DNA of 64,000 nucleotides from Bimastos eiseni (lineage: Eukaryota > Annelida > Clitellata > Crassiclitellata > Lumbricidae). Positions within the stretch are counted from its first letter, which is position 1, and each line of letters begins with the position of its first letter. Under the pieces are notes generated by a model, which saw only the letters and a program-made list of their open reading frames with translations, had not been told where the DNA came from and searched no databases. The translations under genes and the position numbers were made by a program. This document shows positions 1 to 10,969 of this stretch, piece after piece. The stretch spans positions 5,896,120 to 5,960,119 of the forward strand of contig OY365818.1 in the NCBI GenBank assembly GCA_959347315.1, given 5' to 3'.

Positions 1-923
1 TATGTGGCCGTCGTTCAAATGCAAATTCCCAGCCCAAGTGCGTTCGCGAACTTTTTTAGTAGTTTCAGTTTAACGACACTATGATAACATAGATCATATT
101 TATCATCATTAGCGTCGCCCTCCTCATTTGTCCAGGCTTGGGACTGGCTCTGTCAGAGTGCACACAGTGAAGGAAGTAACTTGTCGCACTCAACCATCCC
201 GCTATATATACACCTTCGTCAAGTTGGTTTGATATTCACATTCGGATATTGGACATTCGGTTTGGAAATCAGTCAAATTCATATATTTAACTTTTAAGAA
301 TTTAACATTTGTGTACACAATGTTCAAACAAAATCACCACCACTCAACAGTTTTCCACCTAGGCTATCAGATTATAATCACAAACTGATTTATATTTCAT
401 TATATTATAATTTAACTTTGGCAGCAAAACAATCAAGGAGACAAAAATAGAATATTACCTTAATTAATCTGAGATCAATGACTTATATAACACTATATAA
501 CATTATCCTAATGCATGGGACATCAGTTTAGGTCATAAATTTTACGTAGAACTGTATCATCTTTGCATTGTAAATGTACTGCGTGGTATTTTCTGTTGAA
601 TTTGTAAGCACTCTTCACTAATGGTTTGGGGATAGGAATGGTGAGGTCCGTGGCACAATGGATTATTTTCTAATTATAAACAGTGACGATTATAAAGAAA
701 CATTAATCCACTCCAATTATGCAGATGTATTGTTGCATTCATAAATATGTTACTCATTTATGAATGGGGTTTAATGATCTGCTGATATTTTTAATATTAG
801 TATATTGAACCATGCTGTACTGGTTAGATCCAGACAGCTTCTTCTACATAGCTGATTACTGCAAATGGTCTGCAACAATTTCTTAGTAATTTAACTCCAG
901 TTGTGTAAAATCACCTTTTTTAG
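1..923. other. Upstream flank / intron of MRPL23, no exon recognised
   Basis: The unseen first MRPL23 exon is either here or left of the window. The only structured element seen is an interspersed repeat at 58-171. I found no ATG exon with a convincing donor of the required phase. Confidence 0.5.
58..171. repeat. Interspersed repeat family A, copy 1
   Basis: It shares the core ATTAGCGTCGCCCTCCTC and the motif CCAGGCTTGGGACTGGC with copies at 14269-14380, 19917-20030, 39051-39167 and 39178-39300. All five lie in the same orientation. A fragment in the opposite direction is visible near 30424-30460. Probably the tail half of a SINE or a MITE. Confidence 0.75.
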
Positions 924-1073
924 ACCTCTATGGCAACGACGTATACCAAACTATCCCATATACTGGAAAGGAAATCCGCAGCTGCGTGTCTACCTTCCGC
1001 TGTTCTGGATGAAGATGATGAAAAGTCCGCAGGCCGCGGCACCCGACTGTGTCATGTTTGAAGTACATCCACA
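924..1073 (+). CDS. MRPL23: MRPL23 exon (first visible)
   Basis: The acceptor is a T-rich run ending TTTTTTAG at 923 and the donor is GTAAGT at 1074. The exon begins with one base that completes the previous codon and ends with two bases of a split Gln codon. It encodes the PQLRVYLPLFWM block that identifies the family. Confidence 0.88.
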
Positions 1074-4000
1074 GTAAGTGATGGACTATTGCTCCATCTG
1101 GAGTTAGAAAATATTCAACTTAGTTAATAAAATGTGTTCGTCTTGACTAAAAATCCAGCACTTTTGTTTGACAGGAACTGAAGACCGTGCTGCTGGTTGT
1201 TGGCTCTTTGCTGATAAATATATCTGTATGTGCAGGGGCATCAATCTCTCCTGAGTGATGGAGGCAAACCCCTTGGTCTCAAGTGTCAATAAGGCAGAAT
1301 ATTCCCCCTAAGACTCAAAAACATCCCCCTTACCTGAAATGGGAAGCATTTGCCTCCGGACCCTCCTCTCCCTATCTGGACGCCCCTGCGTATGTGAGTT
1401 TGCCCTTCCAAGCTTCAGAAGTACGTGCCATGACCAGACAACAGAGCTCATCAATTTTGATTTAAGACTTACTCATAGTTTTTGCACAAGTAACAGTAAT
1501 TGTTTACACTTCAGTAATGCCGCTATAGAACCATGCAGAAGTACTACGCATATGTTCTTATTGCACTCCATGCGAGTGATCTGTAGATTGGATTTAGTGT
1601 CTGTTTTAAGGTCTTATCGATTAATTGGCCAAACTTATTATCGGGCTGATTATTAGAACGATTGGTATTGACAAAAGAATCAGTGCTGATGTAAATAAGT
1701 TTTGTTCGTTTAGGCGGCTCACCAGATGATTTGACGGTACCATTTACTGGTGCCCATCGTCCACCTGCCCGTAACAATGCTGAAATTAACTAGAGTAATA
1801 CCACCCAGCCATTCTTCATAGGATGATTGCAAGCAGCAAGACACATTCTAACTAAACAAGTGATGTACTAATCAATCTCGGCAGTTTTAACAATCGGTTG
1901 TACGTGGTATTGGCATATTCACCAAAAACGTGATATCGGTATAATCACCAAAAACATGATATCGGTATAATCACCAAGAACATGATATCGGTATAATCAC
2001 CAAAACATGATATTGGTATAATCACCAAATTCATGATATCGGTACAGCCCTTGTCTATTTCATTATCATTATTGTTAGACGATGACTTATGAAGTGGATA
2101 TTAGTATAACTAAACATCTGTGATATGCGCTAATGTTTCGTGAAAGGATAGTTATAAATTAGTCGTCTTAGAAATGTGAGCTATTGTTGAAGACAGAAGG
2201 AATAATTATTGTCCTCTGTTTTAGAATGACGAAGATGGACGTGAAGCAATACCTCGAAAAGATCTACAGTGTCTCGGTTGTTTCTGCCAACTGTGTTCTC
2301 CTCAGAGGTCAGTTAGCAGACATTGTGCTTCCATGAGGAAGTCAGTCCTCTAATGTGTCACCTGCATTTAATTTTATTTAAAAATATGTAAACTGTAACT
2401 CTATATCTTTTTCTGTAGCTCGCTTTCAATAGGGATGGGCTGACTGTCAATTTCTCGAGTTTTACAAGTTGAGTTCGGCAGAGTCCAACTTTAGAATATT
2501 TAAAGTCTCAGTATTTTATCAGATTCGTTAAAAACGACATAGCTATGGTAGAATTTACATTTATTAATTATATTTAATTTAATATCGACGTGCCAACCAG
2601 TTTACAATGAAGTAGTTAATGTTATAAAGTTGTAATGATGTAATAGTGATCAGCATTCAACAGTGTCCAGGTTCTGTAGAGTTCGTTTCCATTTTCTTAA
2701 AATTCTAAGTTATCATATTGTACCAAATTTGTAATTAGTGCCTGTTTTGAAACTCAGGTGAAGAACGAAAAGATCCGAGATTTGGTTTTACCATTCAGCC
2801 GGAAGCGGACAAGAGAATTGCCTACGTCCAAATGGTGAGGGTCAATAAATGGCGCAGTTTGTATCCGTGGACGAATGTAATGTAAATGTTAATGTAATAT
2901 TAATGTAAATGTTAATGTTAGTGTAAATGTTAGTGTAAATGTTAGTGTAAATGGTAATGCAATGGTAATGTAATGGTAATGGTAATGTAATGGTAATGTT
3001 AATGAGCATTTATATAAAAAAAGTATGTGCTTTATTGAACCGCTTGCAAACGCACTGTGGACACATCATAATATAAAAAATCAAAGAATGTACACTCACA
3101 AAATAATAATAGCAAGTAAATTGCACAGCAGACATCCTAGGAATAGCTGGAGTAAATAGAAATAGAAATTACACTCACAATAGGAAGAGATTCAATTGTA
3201 TAGTGACCCTTCAAGATATCTAGTAAGACCTGCTTCGTCTAATTTGACAATGTGGTAGCCCTGTCTAAACGAACTTTTCGAATAACGTAAAAGTTCATTT
3301 AATAGCAGATGACCACAAAACATTAATTACGTGAAGAATAGGCTGTAAGTAAATCCGTGAATAGAATAGAATAGAATTAATAGAATAGAATTAATACCTT
3401 GAATTAAATGATTAATGGAAGGAAAAGACAATTATAAAAAAAAATTTCTTTCCAGGAACAACTAACAATGAGGGCCAAGTTTTGATTTGCTTAATCTTGA
3501 TGAATCATTACTTTATTATATTTATAAAACATGAGCATAAGTGCATTTAAACTGATTTCCCGCTTACAGAGCCTAGGTGTTTTCTCCTCTTATCCTTACG
3601 CTTGTGGACTTGGGGCCTGGAGTTGTCATACCTACTGAAGCTTTCACAGATTCAGAGAACTACCTTTCGATCAAAGAACGCAGCAACAGAGTACTATTAT
3701 GGAAATTGGATAATGCTGATTTTCCAGGTTGCTACAAATGTCACGGTTCCACTTCCAGGCCTCCAATTCACATTTCTATGTCTCATTGTGCGAGTTAAAT
3801 ATGGTTGTAATAAGTATTATCATGATGATAATAATTTATTTCTTTCTGACAACAACACAGTATGATTGCAAGTACGGCATAAACGAATGATGACAAGTGA
3901 TTACAGGAGTCGAATCTAGCTGTCAACAGCCATGCTTGACGCCATTAAGTAGTACATCTGATTCAACCAATGCTGCCGCCTAGCTAAAGAGGGACTAGTC

Positions 4001-4880
4001 AACCTTACGGGGAAGCGGGTATCGAACTCGGGTTCTCAACTCTGCTCCTCCATTACTCTATGGTCTCCCCCAATGTGCATATGTAATCAAATATTTTATC
4101 AAATATCTCGCAGGTGATAGTTAGGCCCCTGTAGGTTATGCAAAAAAATTTGGTAAAATATGCGAAATCACATAACTCACGGATCCTAGTCATCAACAAT
4201 TATGTTGTCTTGTCGGTAAACTATAGTCCCTATAGGCTAATTATAGCCTGGACAAGCCAATTATTGTTGATACTGACCGAAATTTCCTAACTTTATGCAA
4301 TGATTTTGCGAAAAACTTTGCATTGAAAAATTTATACGAAAACCGCCAATTTATGCGAAATTATGCATAATCGCATAAACCACGGGCCCGTAGCGATAGT
4401 GTGGGCTCACGTTGCAGATAACATTATATGACATCATATATATCAATATCATATGTGTGTGAATATTCATGAGCAGACAATCATGAATAATCATGTAATA
4501 TCTGGTGCAAGTATGTGTTTAGCCTCACGCATAATTATGAAACTGCTTGTATATGTGTCTGTGTTTGCATGCAGAACATGCATATACAATTGCGTGTGTG
4601 TGGGTGTATGTTTTTGGGGGTTGGGGTATTATTGTTGTGCTTGTTATTGTACACGAATGAGTCTTTTGGTAATGGATTCCGGCAGCAACGCCGTCCATAA
4701 TTGATTTTATTTTTTCCTCCTAAGTCTGCCAAAGACATGATCAATTTTCCGGAGCTGTTCAAAGGGAAGCAGACGGAGGAAGAGAAGTCGGTCAAAGACT
4801 ACGAGAAGGCGTCGCAGGAAAACGAAAAGATCCGGAGAAAACAATGGAGTCAACTGGACATGCCAGTGTGGTTTCGATAA
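924..4880 (+). CDS. MRPL23: Mitochondrial ribosomal protein L23 (uL23m), 4 exons seen, 5' exon missing
   Basis: This gene encodes uL23m, a protein of the large mitochondrial ribosomal subunit near the peptide exit tunnel. Joining 924-1073, 2225-2307, 2758-2834 and 4725-4880 keeps one frame and gives 154 residues before TAA. Recognition rests on the N-terminal stretch YWKGNPQLRVYLPLFWMK (the PQLRV block typical of the family), then MTKMDVKQYLEKIYSV (human MTRVDLRNYLEGIYNV), then KRIAYVQM and a charged tail ending in VWFR (human ends SWFGL). Human MRPL23 is 153 residues, so almost the whole protein is present. The first exon here starts one base into a codon, so a short upstream exon carrying the ATG must exist; I could not identify it in 1-923. 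The ATG at 930 is in the wrong frame. Introns: GTAAGT, GTCAGT and GTGAGG donors. Identification is from remembered family features, not a search. Confidence 0.88.
1918..2045. repeat. 26-bp minisatellite, about 5 units
   Basis: The unit contains ATCACCAAAAACATGATATC and GGTATA. About five copies with one or two changes each lie in the MRPL23 intron between the exons ending at 1073 and starting at 2225. Confidence 0.85.
2225..2307 (+). CDS. MRPL23: MRPL23 exon (second visible)
   Basis: The acceptor is TGTTTTAG at 2224 and the donor GTCAGT at 2308. It encodes MTKMDVKQYLEKIYSVSVVS, which aligns with the conserved MTRVDLRNYLEGIY region. Phases match both neighbours. Confidence 0.9.
2432..2560 (+). 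mobile_element. Partial MITE, AGGGATGAAC family
   Basis: It begins TAGGGATGGGCTGACTGTCA and shares the interior (CGAGTTTTACAAGTTGA, GAATATTTAAAGTCTCA) with the fuller copies at 47195-47552 and 47859-48265. The second terminus is missing or too diverged to see. Confidence 0.6.
2758..2834 (+). CDS. MRPL23: MRPL23 exon (third visible)
   Basis: The acceptor is AACTCAG at 2757 and the donor GTGAGG at 2835. The exon completes a split Gly codon and encodes EERKDPRFGFTIQPEADKRI followed by AYVQM, matching the human KVAYVQL region. It ends in phase 0. Confidence 0.88.
2876..3006. repeat. (TAATGTAAATGT)n low-complexity repeat
   Basis: Degenerate tandem repeats of TAATG and TAAATGT units starting just after the MRPL23 exon that ends at 2834. 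Confidence 0.75.
3885..4075 (-). mobile_element. tRNA-derived SINE, minus orientation
   Basis: On the minus strand a pol III B-box-like GAGTTCGATACCC follows an A-box-like TAGAGTAATGG at tRNA spacing. A body then contains the reverse of AGCCATGCTTGACGCC and GTCGAATCTAGCTGTC. Closely related copies lie at 18985-19165 (minus), 16305-16500 (plus) and, partial, 9322-9460 (plus). Confidence 0.72.
4122..4392. mobile_element. hAT-like MITE, 271 bp, with 8-bp target duplication
   Basis: Termini TAGGCCCCTGTAGGTTATGC and GCATAAACCACGGGCCCGTA are imperfect inverted repeats. The flanks GTGATAGT (4114-4121) and GCGATAGT (4393-4400) match at 7 of 8 positions, the duplication length of hAT transposons. No coding capacity. 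It lies in the last MRPL23 intron. Confidence 0.75.
4725..4880 (+). CDS. MRPL23: MRPL23 last exon
   Basis: The acceptor is TTTTTCCTCCTAAG at 4724. The exon starts in phase 0 with SAKDMINFPELFKGK (human HGQTFTFPDLFPEK), continues with a strongly charged helix and ends MPVWFR-stop at 4878-4880. Confidence 0.9.
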   Translation, partial: SAKDMINFPELFKGKQTEEEKSVKDYEKASQENEKIRRKQWSQLDMPVWFR

Positions 4881-4981
4881 TTGACTGACTGTTGTTTAAC
4901 TGTCATTTAAAAAAAAATAACCATTTGTGTCGTTAGTGAGTTTAGTCAAGATATATTATTTGTTTGGAAGAGATAGATTTA

Positions 4982-4987
4982 AATAAA
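4982..4987 (+). terminator. Candidate polyadenylation signal AATAAA for MRPL23
   Basis: This AATAAA lies about 100 bases after the MRPL23 stop codon in AT-rich DNA, a normal spacing for a short 3' UTR. The hexamer is common by chance in AT-rich sequence. Confidence 0.45.
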
Positions 4988-5017
4988 TTCCTTGTGAGTC
5001 TGATTTTTTTATACTGA

Positions 5018-5385
5018 TTTGGAGATAGAATTTAAATATTGCAAATTTGTGCTTCTCAGTATATTTATATAGCACCTTTCAAAGCCTCTAACATTTGCTG
5101 TACTGAAATTACTTCTGTGAGACTTGGAGACAGAGATTAAATATCGCAGACTTGTGTTTCTCAATATATTTATAATCTATAGCACCTTTAAAAAGGTTAA
5201 ACCTCTGACAGTCTAACATTTGTTATAATTAAATAAGATTTAGAGATAGATATTAAATATTGCAAGCTTGTATTTCTCAATATATTTATATAGCACCTTT
5301 TAAAACCACTAACGATCTTGATTAATATTGCAAGCTTGTATTTCTTAATATATTTATATAGCACCTTTTAAACCTCTGACGGTCT
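5018..5385. repeat. Degenerate tandem repeat, about 4 units of 60-120 bp
   Basis: Each unit carries TAAATATTGCAAGCTTGT followed by TTTCTCAATATATTTATATA and GCACCTTTTAAA. Units differ in length through internal deletions. Confidence 0.75.
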
Positions 5386-5659
5386 TGATTTAAGACACTG
5401 TTTGATGATCTGTCTAATAAAAATCCAATATTGACGTGTAAAATATGATATCAAACTCTTGTAGTTATGTTTCAGGTGGCATGCTGTTTGATTGGCAAGG
5501 GTCATGATTGAAATGGTTGAGGAATGAGGATTGGTCAAGTTGGGTTAAGGTCATGTTCAGTCTCATTTCCACTTCATAGGCACACGCTGTCTAGTATCCA
5601 TACATATGCAACCAGACATTTAGGACTGCTGCAGAGGTTTAGAATTTTGTGGTCATATG

Positions 5660-5900
5660 ATTGTATTGTATTGTTTTTGTAGATTTATGTATCGCCTCTC
5701 ACGAAATAACTTTTGAGAAGCGCTCTTTGCACTGGCCTATTATGATGTTAAATGTCAGTTTTAGCGAATATTGTCACAACAATTATCAAAAGAGTTAGTG
5801 AAAGAGTGACATGGGTGGGCCCACGCACAAATGTGGAACCAACCAACCAACGGATTTCCGTCGACATCTGACAAATGGCATGGATGAAAAAGGTATAGGA
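5660..5900. repeat. Interspersed repeat family B, copy 1
   Basis: Similar in the same orientation to 46444-46690. Shared blocks include GAGAAGCGCTCTTTGCACTGGCC / GACGCTCTCTGCGTTATTCTCTGGCC (read across each copy) and a later block with GGGCCCACGCACAAATGTGG. No protein is supported. Confidence 0.6.
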
Positions 5901-6254
5901 AAATGGGTTTGGTGCAAAGTGAGTGAATACGAACATCGTACACTTTTATGGGGATTTGAACGAGATAACCCCAGTGTGCAGAACAGCACACCTCTCTCCT
6001 TGCCTTACAAAATTGCCATTTGTCGCCAACACAATGGTCTCCGCCTTTACCAGTCATTAAAAGATATCGTATAGTTGGAAAGAGACGACAACAGATGGTA
6101 CCGGATACATGGCCATCTGCCAAAATCCTTTGTTTTGCCCGGATCCATGGAATAGGACACGTTTCTTGAACTGCTTCTCGATGCTGATAGAGAAGCTGTA
6201 ATGTGCTCTAATGATCTGAGCTTCTAATGGCCATGGTTGTTCGCCTTTTGATTA

Positions 6255-6975
6255 TGGAACAGGAAGAAGAGGAAGACAGGAAGCGTAGAGGATGGGGAGG
6301 AAGACAAGGAGGAGGAAGATAGGGAAGCGTAGAGGATGGGGAGGAAGACAAGGAGGAGGAAGATAGGGAAGCGTAGAGGATGGGGAGGAAGACAAGGAGG
6401 AGGAAGATAGGGAAGCGTAGAGGATGGGGAGGAAGACAAGGAGGAGGAAGATAGGGAAGCGTAGAGGATGGGGAGGAAGACAAGGAGGAGGAAGATAGGG
6501 AAGCGTAGAGGATGGGGAGGAGAAAGACATGGAGGAGGAAGAAGAAGACAGAGAAGCGCAGAGGATAAGGAAGTCAAGTGGGAGGAGGAGAGAACAGGGA
6601 GAAGAAGGAGGGAGACAGGAAAGTGTAGGGAAAGGGAAGTGTGAGGGACGTAGAGGAGGAAGATAAAGAAGAATGGGGAGGAGAAAGACAGGGAGGAAGA
6701 GGAGGAGGCAGAGAAGAAGAGGAGGACGACAAGTAGGTTAAGGATAAACACAGCGATAAGGAGGAGGAGGAGGAGAAGTGAGTAGGAGGAAGAGGACAGG
6801 AGAATGGAGGAAGAGACACGGGGCAGGAAGAGGAGAGGGAACACGATGAGTAGAAGAGGAAGACGAAGGAGAAAAGGATGGAAGAGGGAGGGAGGGATTA
6901 TGAGGAGGCGGAAGAAGAAATAGGATGACTGAGGGCATGAAGAAGAAGATGGGATGAAATGGAGGGGAAAAGAGG
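6255..6975. repeat. Polypurine/polypyrimidine tract of about 720 bp
   Basis: The plus strand is almost only A and G, mainly GGA and GAGGAAG phrases, with scattered single pyrimidines. It includes the 44-bp minisatellite. The long reverse-strand open frame here (Ser/Leu/Pro-rich) is a low-complexity translation. Confidence 0.88.
6284..6540. repeat. 44-bp purine-rich minisatellite, nearly 6 units
   Basis: The phrase GCGTAGAGGATGGGGAGGAA recurs at 6284, 6328, 6372, 6416, 6460 and 6504, exactly 44 bases apart. It starts a wider purine-only tract. Open frames read across it are artefacts of the repeat. Confidence 0.93.
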
Positions 6976-7299
6976 GGTTAAAATTGATTCGGGCTTTTAT
7001 TAGTCGATGGTCTCCTTGCCGACATGTGCATGGCTTCCTTGTGCTATGACGGCCCAAGTTCAACCATAGGCGATACAAGTGAATAAATTATATATCGTTA
7101 TATATATGTATGTAAATATATAAAAATATATATATATACATGCGTCTGTGTGAAAAGACTTATATATGCATATTGTTTGCGCAACTATAGGCCTACTATT
7201 ATAATTATTAACCATTGCTATCACTAGGCCAATACTCATTATACCATTAACTATATTCTTTATTTTTATTGTTATTATTAATTATTACTATAATTGATT

Positions 7300-7440
7300 C
7301 ATTAGGCTGATTATCATTATACCATTAACTATATTCTTAATTATTACTAATTATTATCAATGGGATGTAATAATCATTATTACCATTATTATTGTTAATT
7401 ATTATTATTATTTTTTATTATTATTGTTATTATTTAATTG
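7300..7440. repeat. AT-rich (ATT)n-like low-complexity region
   Basis: Imperfect TTATTA/ATTATT runs. No gene signal. Confidence 0.7.
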
Positions 7441-8314
7441 TGGTATTATCACTCTATTAGTACGATTATTTCTTATTCTGCAACTATGGTGGAAACAGGA
7501 GAACCTTAATTACATTGATCTATGTCGAAGTGATATCATCTTGTACTGACGATGTAGAAAATAAGATTTCGTTCCACTTAAGAAAATTGCGTCGTCGGTG
7601 CAAGACGCCTATGAGTCGTGTTGCCTCCGTCTTCGCCTCTCTGTCTCTCTGTCTGTTTCTCTGTTTGCCTCCCTGCGTGTCTCTCTGTCTGCCTGTGTAG
7701 GCCTATACCTCATCAGTCCGGTTCAAAACTGGTTGGCAAATGTCAGCATGCCCTTGAAGCAGATGAAGACAGAAGCGCAACCAGAACATTTTCCTGGGGG
7801 TGCTCATACTGCAAACGTCGAGGGCGTGTAGCGGCTCACTGATACCAACCTACCCTACTTCAAAAAAAGAAAAACTCATCGGATTTGGATCAATTGTGTG
7901 GGTCAACTTTTTCATACAGGGGCGCTCAAGCACATCCCTCTAACCTCCTAGTTGCGCCTTTGGATGAAGATAAATATAGGTTGCTTTTGTAATGGATATT
8001 GCGTCAAACTATCTCAGTTAATCAACCAGTCAGTCAGCCATTGTGTGGCTGTCTGTTGTCTCTGTCTGTCTGTCTGTCTGTTTGTCTCTCCGTCTCTCTG
8101 TGTCTGCCATCTTGTTTTACTGCTGTTAGTTTGTCTCTTTGTGCTTTACTTCCAATCTTTCTGTTCTGCCTCCGTCTATTTCCTATTCCTACTAATAGAG
8201 TAGAGCCAGCTCAGCCAGCATCTTACATCTTCAACAAACATCTGCGATCATAAAGCTTTGCCTCTTAGCACCCAACACTGCACTGGCTTCACATGTCTGG
8301 ACACTGACTTCTCA

Positions 8315-8445
8315 GGGTTATACCTCTCTGGCCTGGACAGTGACATCTCTTGAAATGACCTCTCTCGGCAATGACTTCTCGTGACCTCTCTGGTCAGTGA
8401 CCTCTCTGGTCAATGACCTCTTTTGATTTTTACCTCTAGGGGCAA
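8315..8445. repeat. Degenerate tandem repeat of GACCTCTCTGGTCAATGA phrases
   Basis: The phrase CAATGACCTCTCTGGTC recurs six to seven times with changes. The preceding stretches 7620-7700 and 8050-8130 are CTGT-rich microsatellite-like DNA. Confidence 0.7.
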
Positions 8446-9321
8446 TGGCATCCGACACGCATACAGAAACGGACAAAACAACGAATCGCGGCTTAACACA
8501 ATACAACCTTAATCGAGCGTAATGGTCTTCAAGCGCCTGAGAATAAGAAGCGAAGAGAGATTAAAATAGGAGTTCATCGTTTTTCAGATTGCTAGGCGAC
8601 TTTTTCCAGCAGGACGGACCGAACATAGCAACAGTTCTATTCAGTACCGTGGACATTCTGCCCGATGGAAACACGGAGTCGCATTGCAAACCAGAGCGGA
8701 GAATTCTGCGACCAATAATGTCCGGACAGAGACACAGACAATGCTCCTCGATTTGATTTCATTAAGCGATGCTTTTGATTAAGTTCTGCTCTGGTTCAAC
8801 TGAGGCCTATATTCCAATCAATTGAGCGAACGTCTTAACATAGCATAACATGATTTATAGTGATTCAGAAGATCGTATCTGTGTAAGAATCCGATTAATC
8901 TTTAATCGATTACAAAATGGTGGCCGTAGTTTCGACCAATGTAGGCTAACCATTGACGAGCGATGTCGTGTCCATGATGGAAGCACAATAAATAGGCATA
9001 TATTAAATCTGATTTGATTAGGTTAGACTAGAATAGATTAGGTTTGATTAGAATTTTGATTAGACCAGTTAGGTTTGATTTGATCTGATTACTATTTGAT
9101 TAAATAACATTAGACTTGATTACTAATGATTAGATTATAATCTGTATTTGATTATTTTGTGTTTTGTTATTTCTTCTTAGCGAATATTAGCTCCTATTAC
9201 TATGAAGCCATGTGTTTGTATTTTGTGTTCGTGTTGAACCTAGTTGGATAACAATAAACGAGTTATTATATTACTATTAAATATATTACTATTAAACTAG
9301 ATTAGGAGGGCTCAAATTTTA

Positions 9322-9460
9322 ATGGACACCTTGCATGGCTTCCGAACGGTTAAATTCGACTCTTGTAATAACTTGTCATCATTCATTTGTTCGTACTGTG
9401 CTTGTAATCATACTGCGGTTTGTCAGTTTTAAATTAAACGACTATTATTTTTTTTAATTT
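9322..9460 (+). mobile_element. Partial tRNA-derived SINE (tail half)
   Basis: GCATGGCTTCCGAACGGTTA followed by AAATTCGACTCTTGTAATAA matches the body of the SINE at 16305-16500. The tRNA-like head is missing. Confidence 0.6.
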
Positions 9461-10089
9461 TATGCCCTGAGGTAGTTCGTTCCCCAGGGACTTAGAGATT
9501 ATTATTAAAATAGTTGTCCGGAGGGCCAGGCATCGTCTTCAGGGGTCAAAGGAAAAGTGCCATTAAAAGCAGCCAGATTGTAACGCCTCCAACGCTGGAT
9601 GATGATGATAATGATTATTATTATTATTATTATTATTATTATTTTTAGATTACCTTAGATAAGATTTACAGATTAGATTGGAATGATTTAAATTAGATAT
9701 AATTAGATAATATTCGATTTATTATTCGATTCCGTTTCACTGTAGATTAGACTCGTGTTGCATTTAGAAGATACAAAGATCTAGTGTTTTGATTTGGTGT
9801 TGAGCTGTGTTATATCATAAACTGATATTAGTGCTGCACTTAGTGACCAGTCTGCTTTTGCAGGTTATAAATGTCATTCGCATTCCGCTCTATGCAAAGC
9901 AATTGCTCTAAATGCGGATAATTATCAGGTAATCGCTTGTCCACAATAGGCTTCTAGCTTTTTGTATATGAACCTGGCTTTGTTACGTACGCACCACGCA
10001 CATCGTGCTTGGAAAGTTGATTTTATAATGTAGGCGCAAAATGCAAATGTTTGCGTAAAAAGTTTATGTAGACATTAAAAGTAACGGAC

Positions 10090-10830
10090 GAAAAATGTGA
10101 ATGTAGGCGCAAAACAGCAACTGTTAAAAGTAAATTTAGGCATGAAAAGTAAATTTAGGCGTTAAAAGTAAAAATGTGAATGTAGGCGCAAAACAGCAAC
10201 TGTTAAAAGTAAATTTAGGCATGAAAAGTAAATTTAGGCGTTAAAAGTAAAAATGTGAATGTAGGCGCAAAACAGCAACTGTTAAAAGTAAATTTAGGCA
10301 TGAAAAGTAAATTTAGGCGTTAAAAGTAAAAATGTGAATGTAGGCGCAAAACAGCAACTGTTAAAAGTAAATTTAGGCATGAAGAGTAAATTTAGGCGTT
10401 AAAAGTAAAAATGTGAATGTAGGCGCAAAACAGCAACTGTTAAAAGTAAATTTAGGCATGAAAAGTAAATTTAGGCGTTAAAAGTAAAAATGTGAATGTA
10501 GGCGCAAAACAGCAACTGTTAAAAGTAAATTTAGGCATGAAAAGTAAATTTAGGCGTTAAAAGTAAAAATGTGAATGTAGGCGCAAAACAGCAACTGTTA
10601 AAAGTAAATTTAGGCATGAAAAGTAAATTTAGGCGTTAAAAGTAAAAATGTGAATGTAGGCGCAAAACAGCAACTGTTAAAAGTAAATTTAGGCATGAAA
10701 AGTAAATTTAGGCGTTAAAAGTAAAAATGTGAATGTAGGCGCAAAACAGCAACTGTTAAAAGTAAATTTAGGCGTGAAAAGTAAATTTAGGCATGAAAAG
10801 TAAATTTAGGCGTTAAAAGTAATGGACGAA
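10090..10830. repeat. 79-bp satellite, 9 near-identical units
   Basis: GTGAATGTAGGCGCAAAACA recurs at 10097, 10176, 10255, 10334, 10413, 10492, 10571, 10650 and 10729, exactly 79 bases apart. Units are almost identical; one change is seen at about 10383 (GAAGAG for GAAAAG), and the last unit has GGCGTG where others have GGCATG. Each unit holds sub-repeats of AAAAGTAAATTTAGGC. It ends about 870 bases before the GPCR start codon. Confidence 0.95.
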
Positions 10831-10969
10831 AAATGTTAATTTAGGCGTCATATGTAAATATACGAAAAAAAGAAAACGTAGGCGTAAAAAGTAAATGTTG
10901 TTTATCTGCCAGTCCGTCCGTCCGTCCATCCGTCTCTATCTTAGTCAATCTCTATCGTTCTCTACTGTG

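Noticed and set aside
6224..7078. 284-codon reverse open frame, Leu/Ser/Pro-rich
   Set aside because: Translation of the polypurine tract and 44-bp minisatellite in the reverse direction.
10090..10830. 79-bp repeat as a CRISPR array
   Set aside because: Units are contiguous and nearly identical throughout; no variable spacers.
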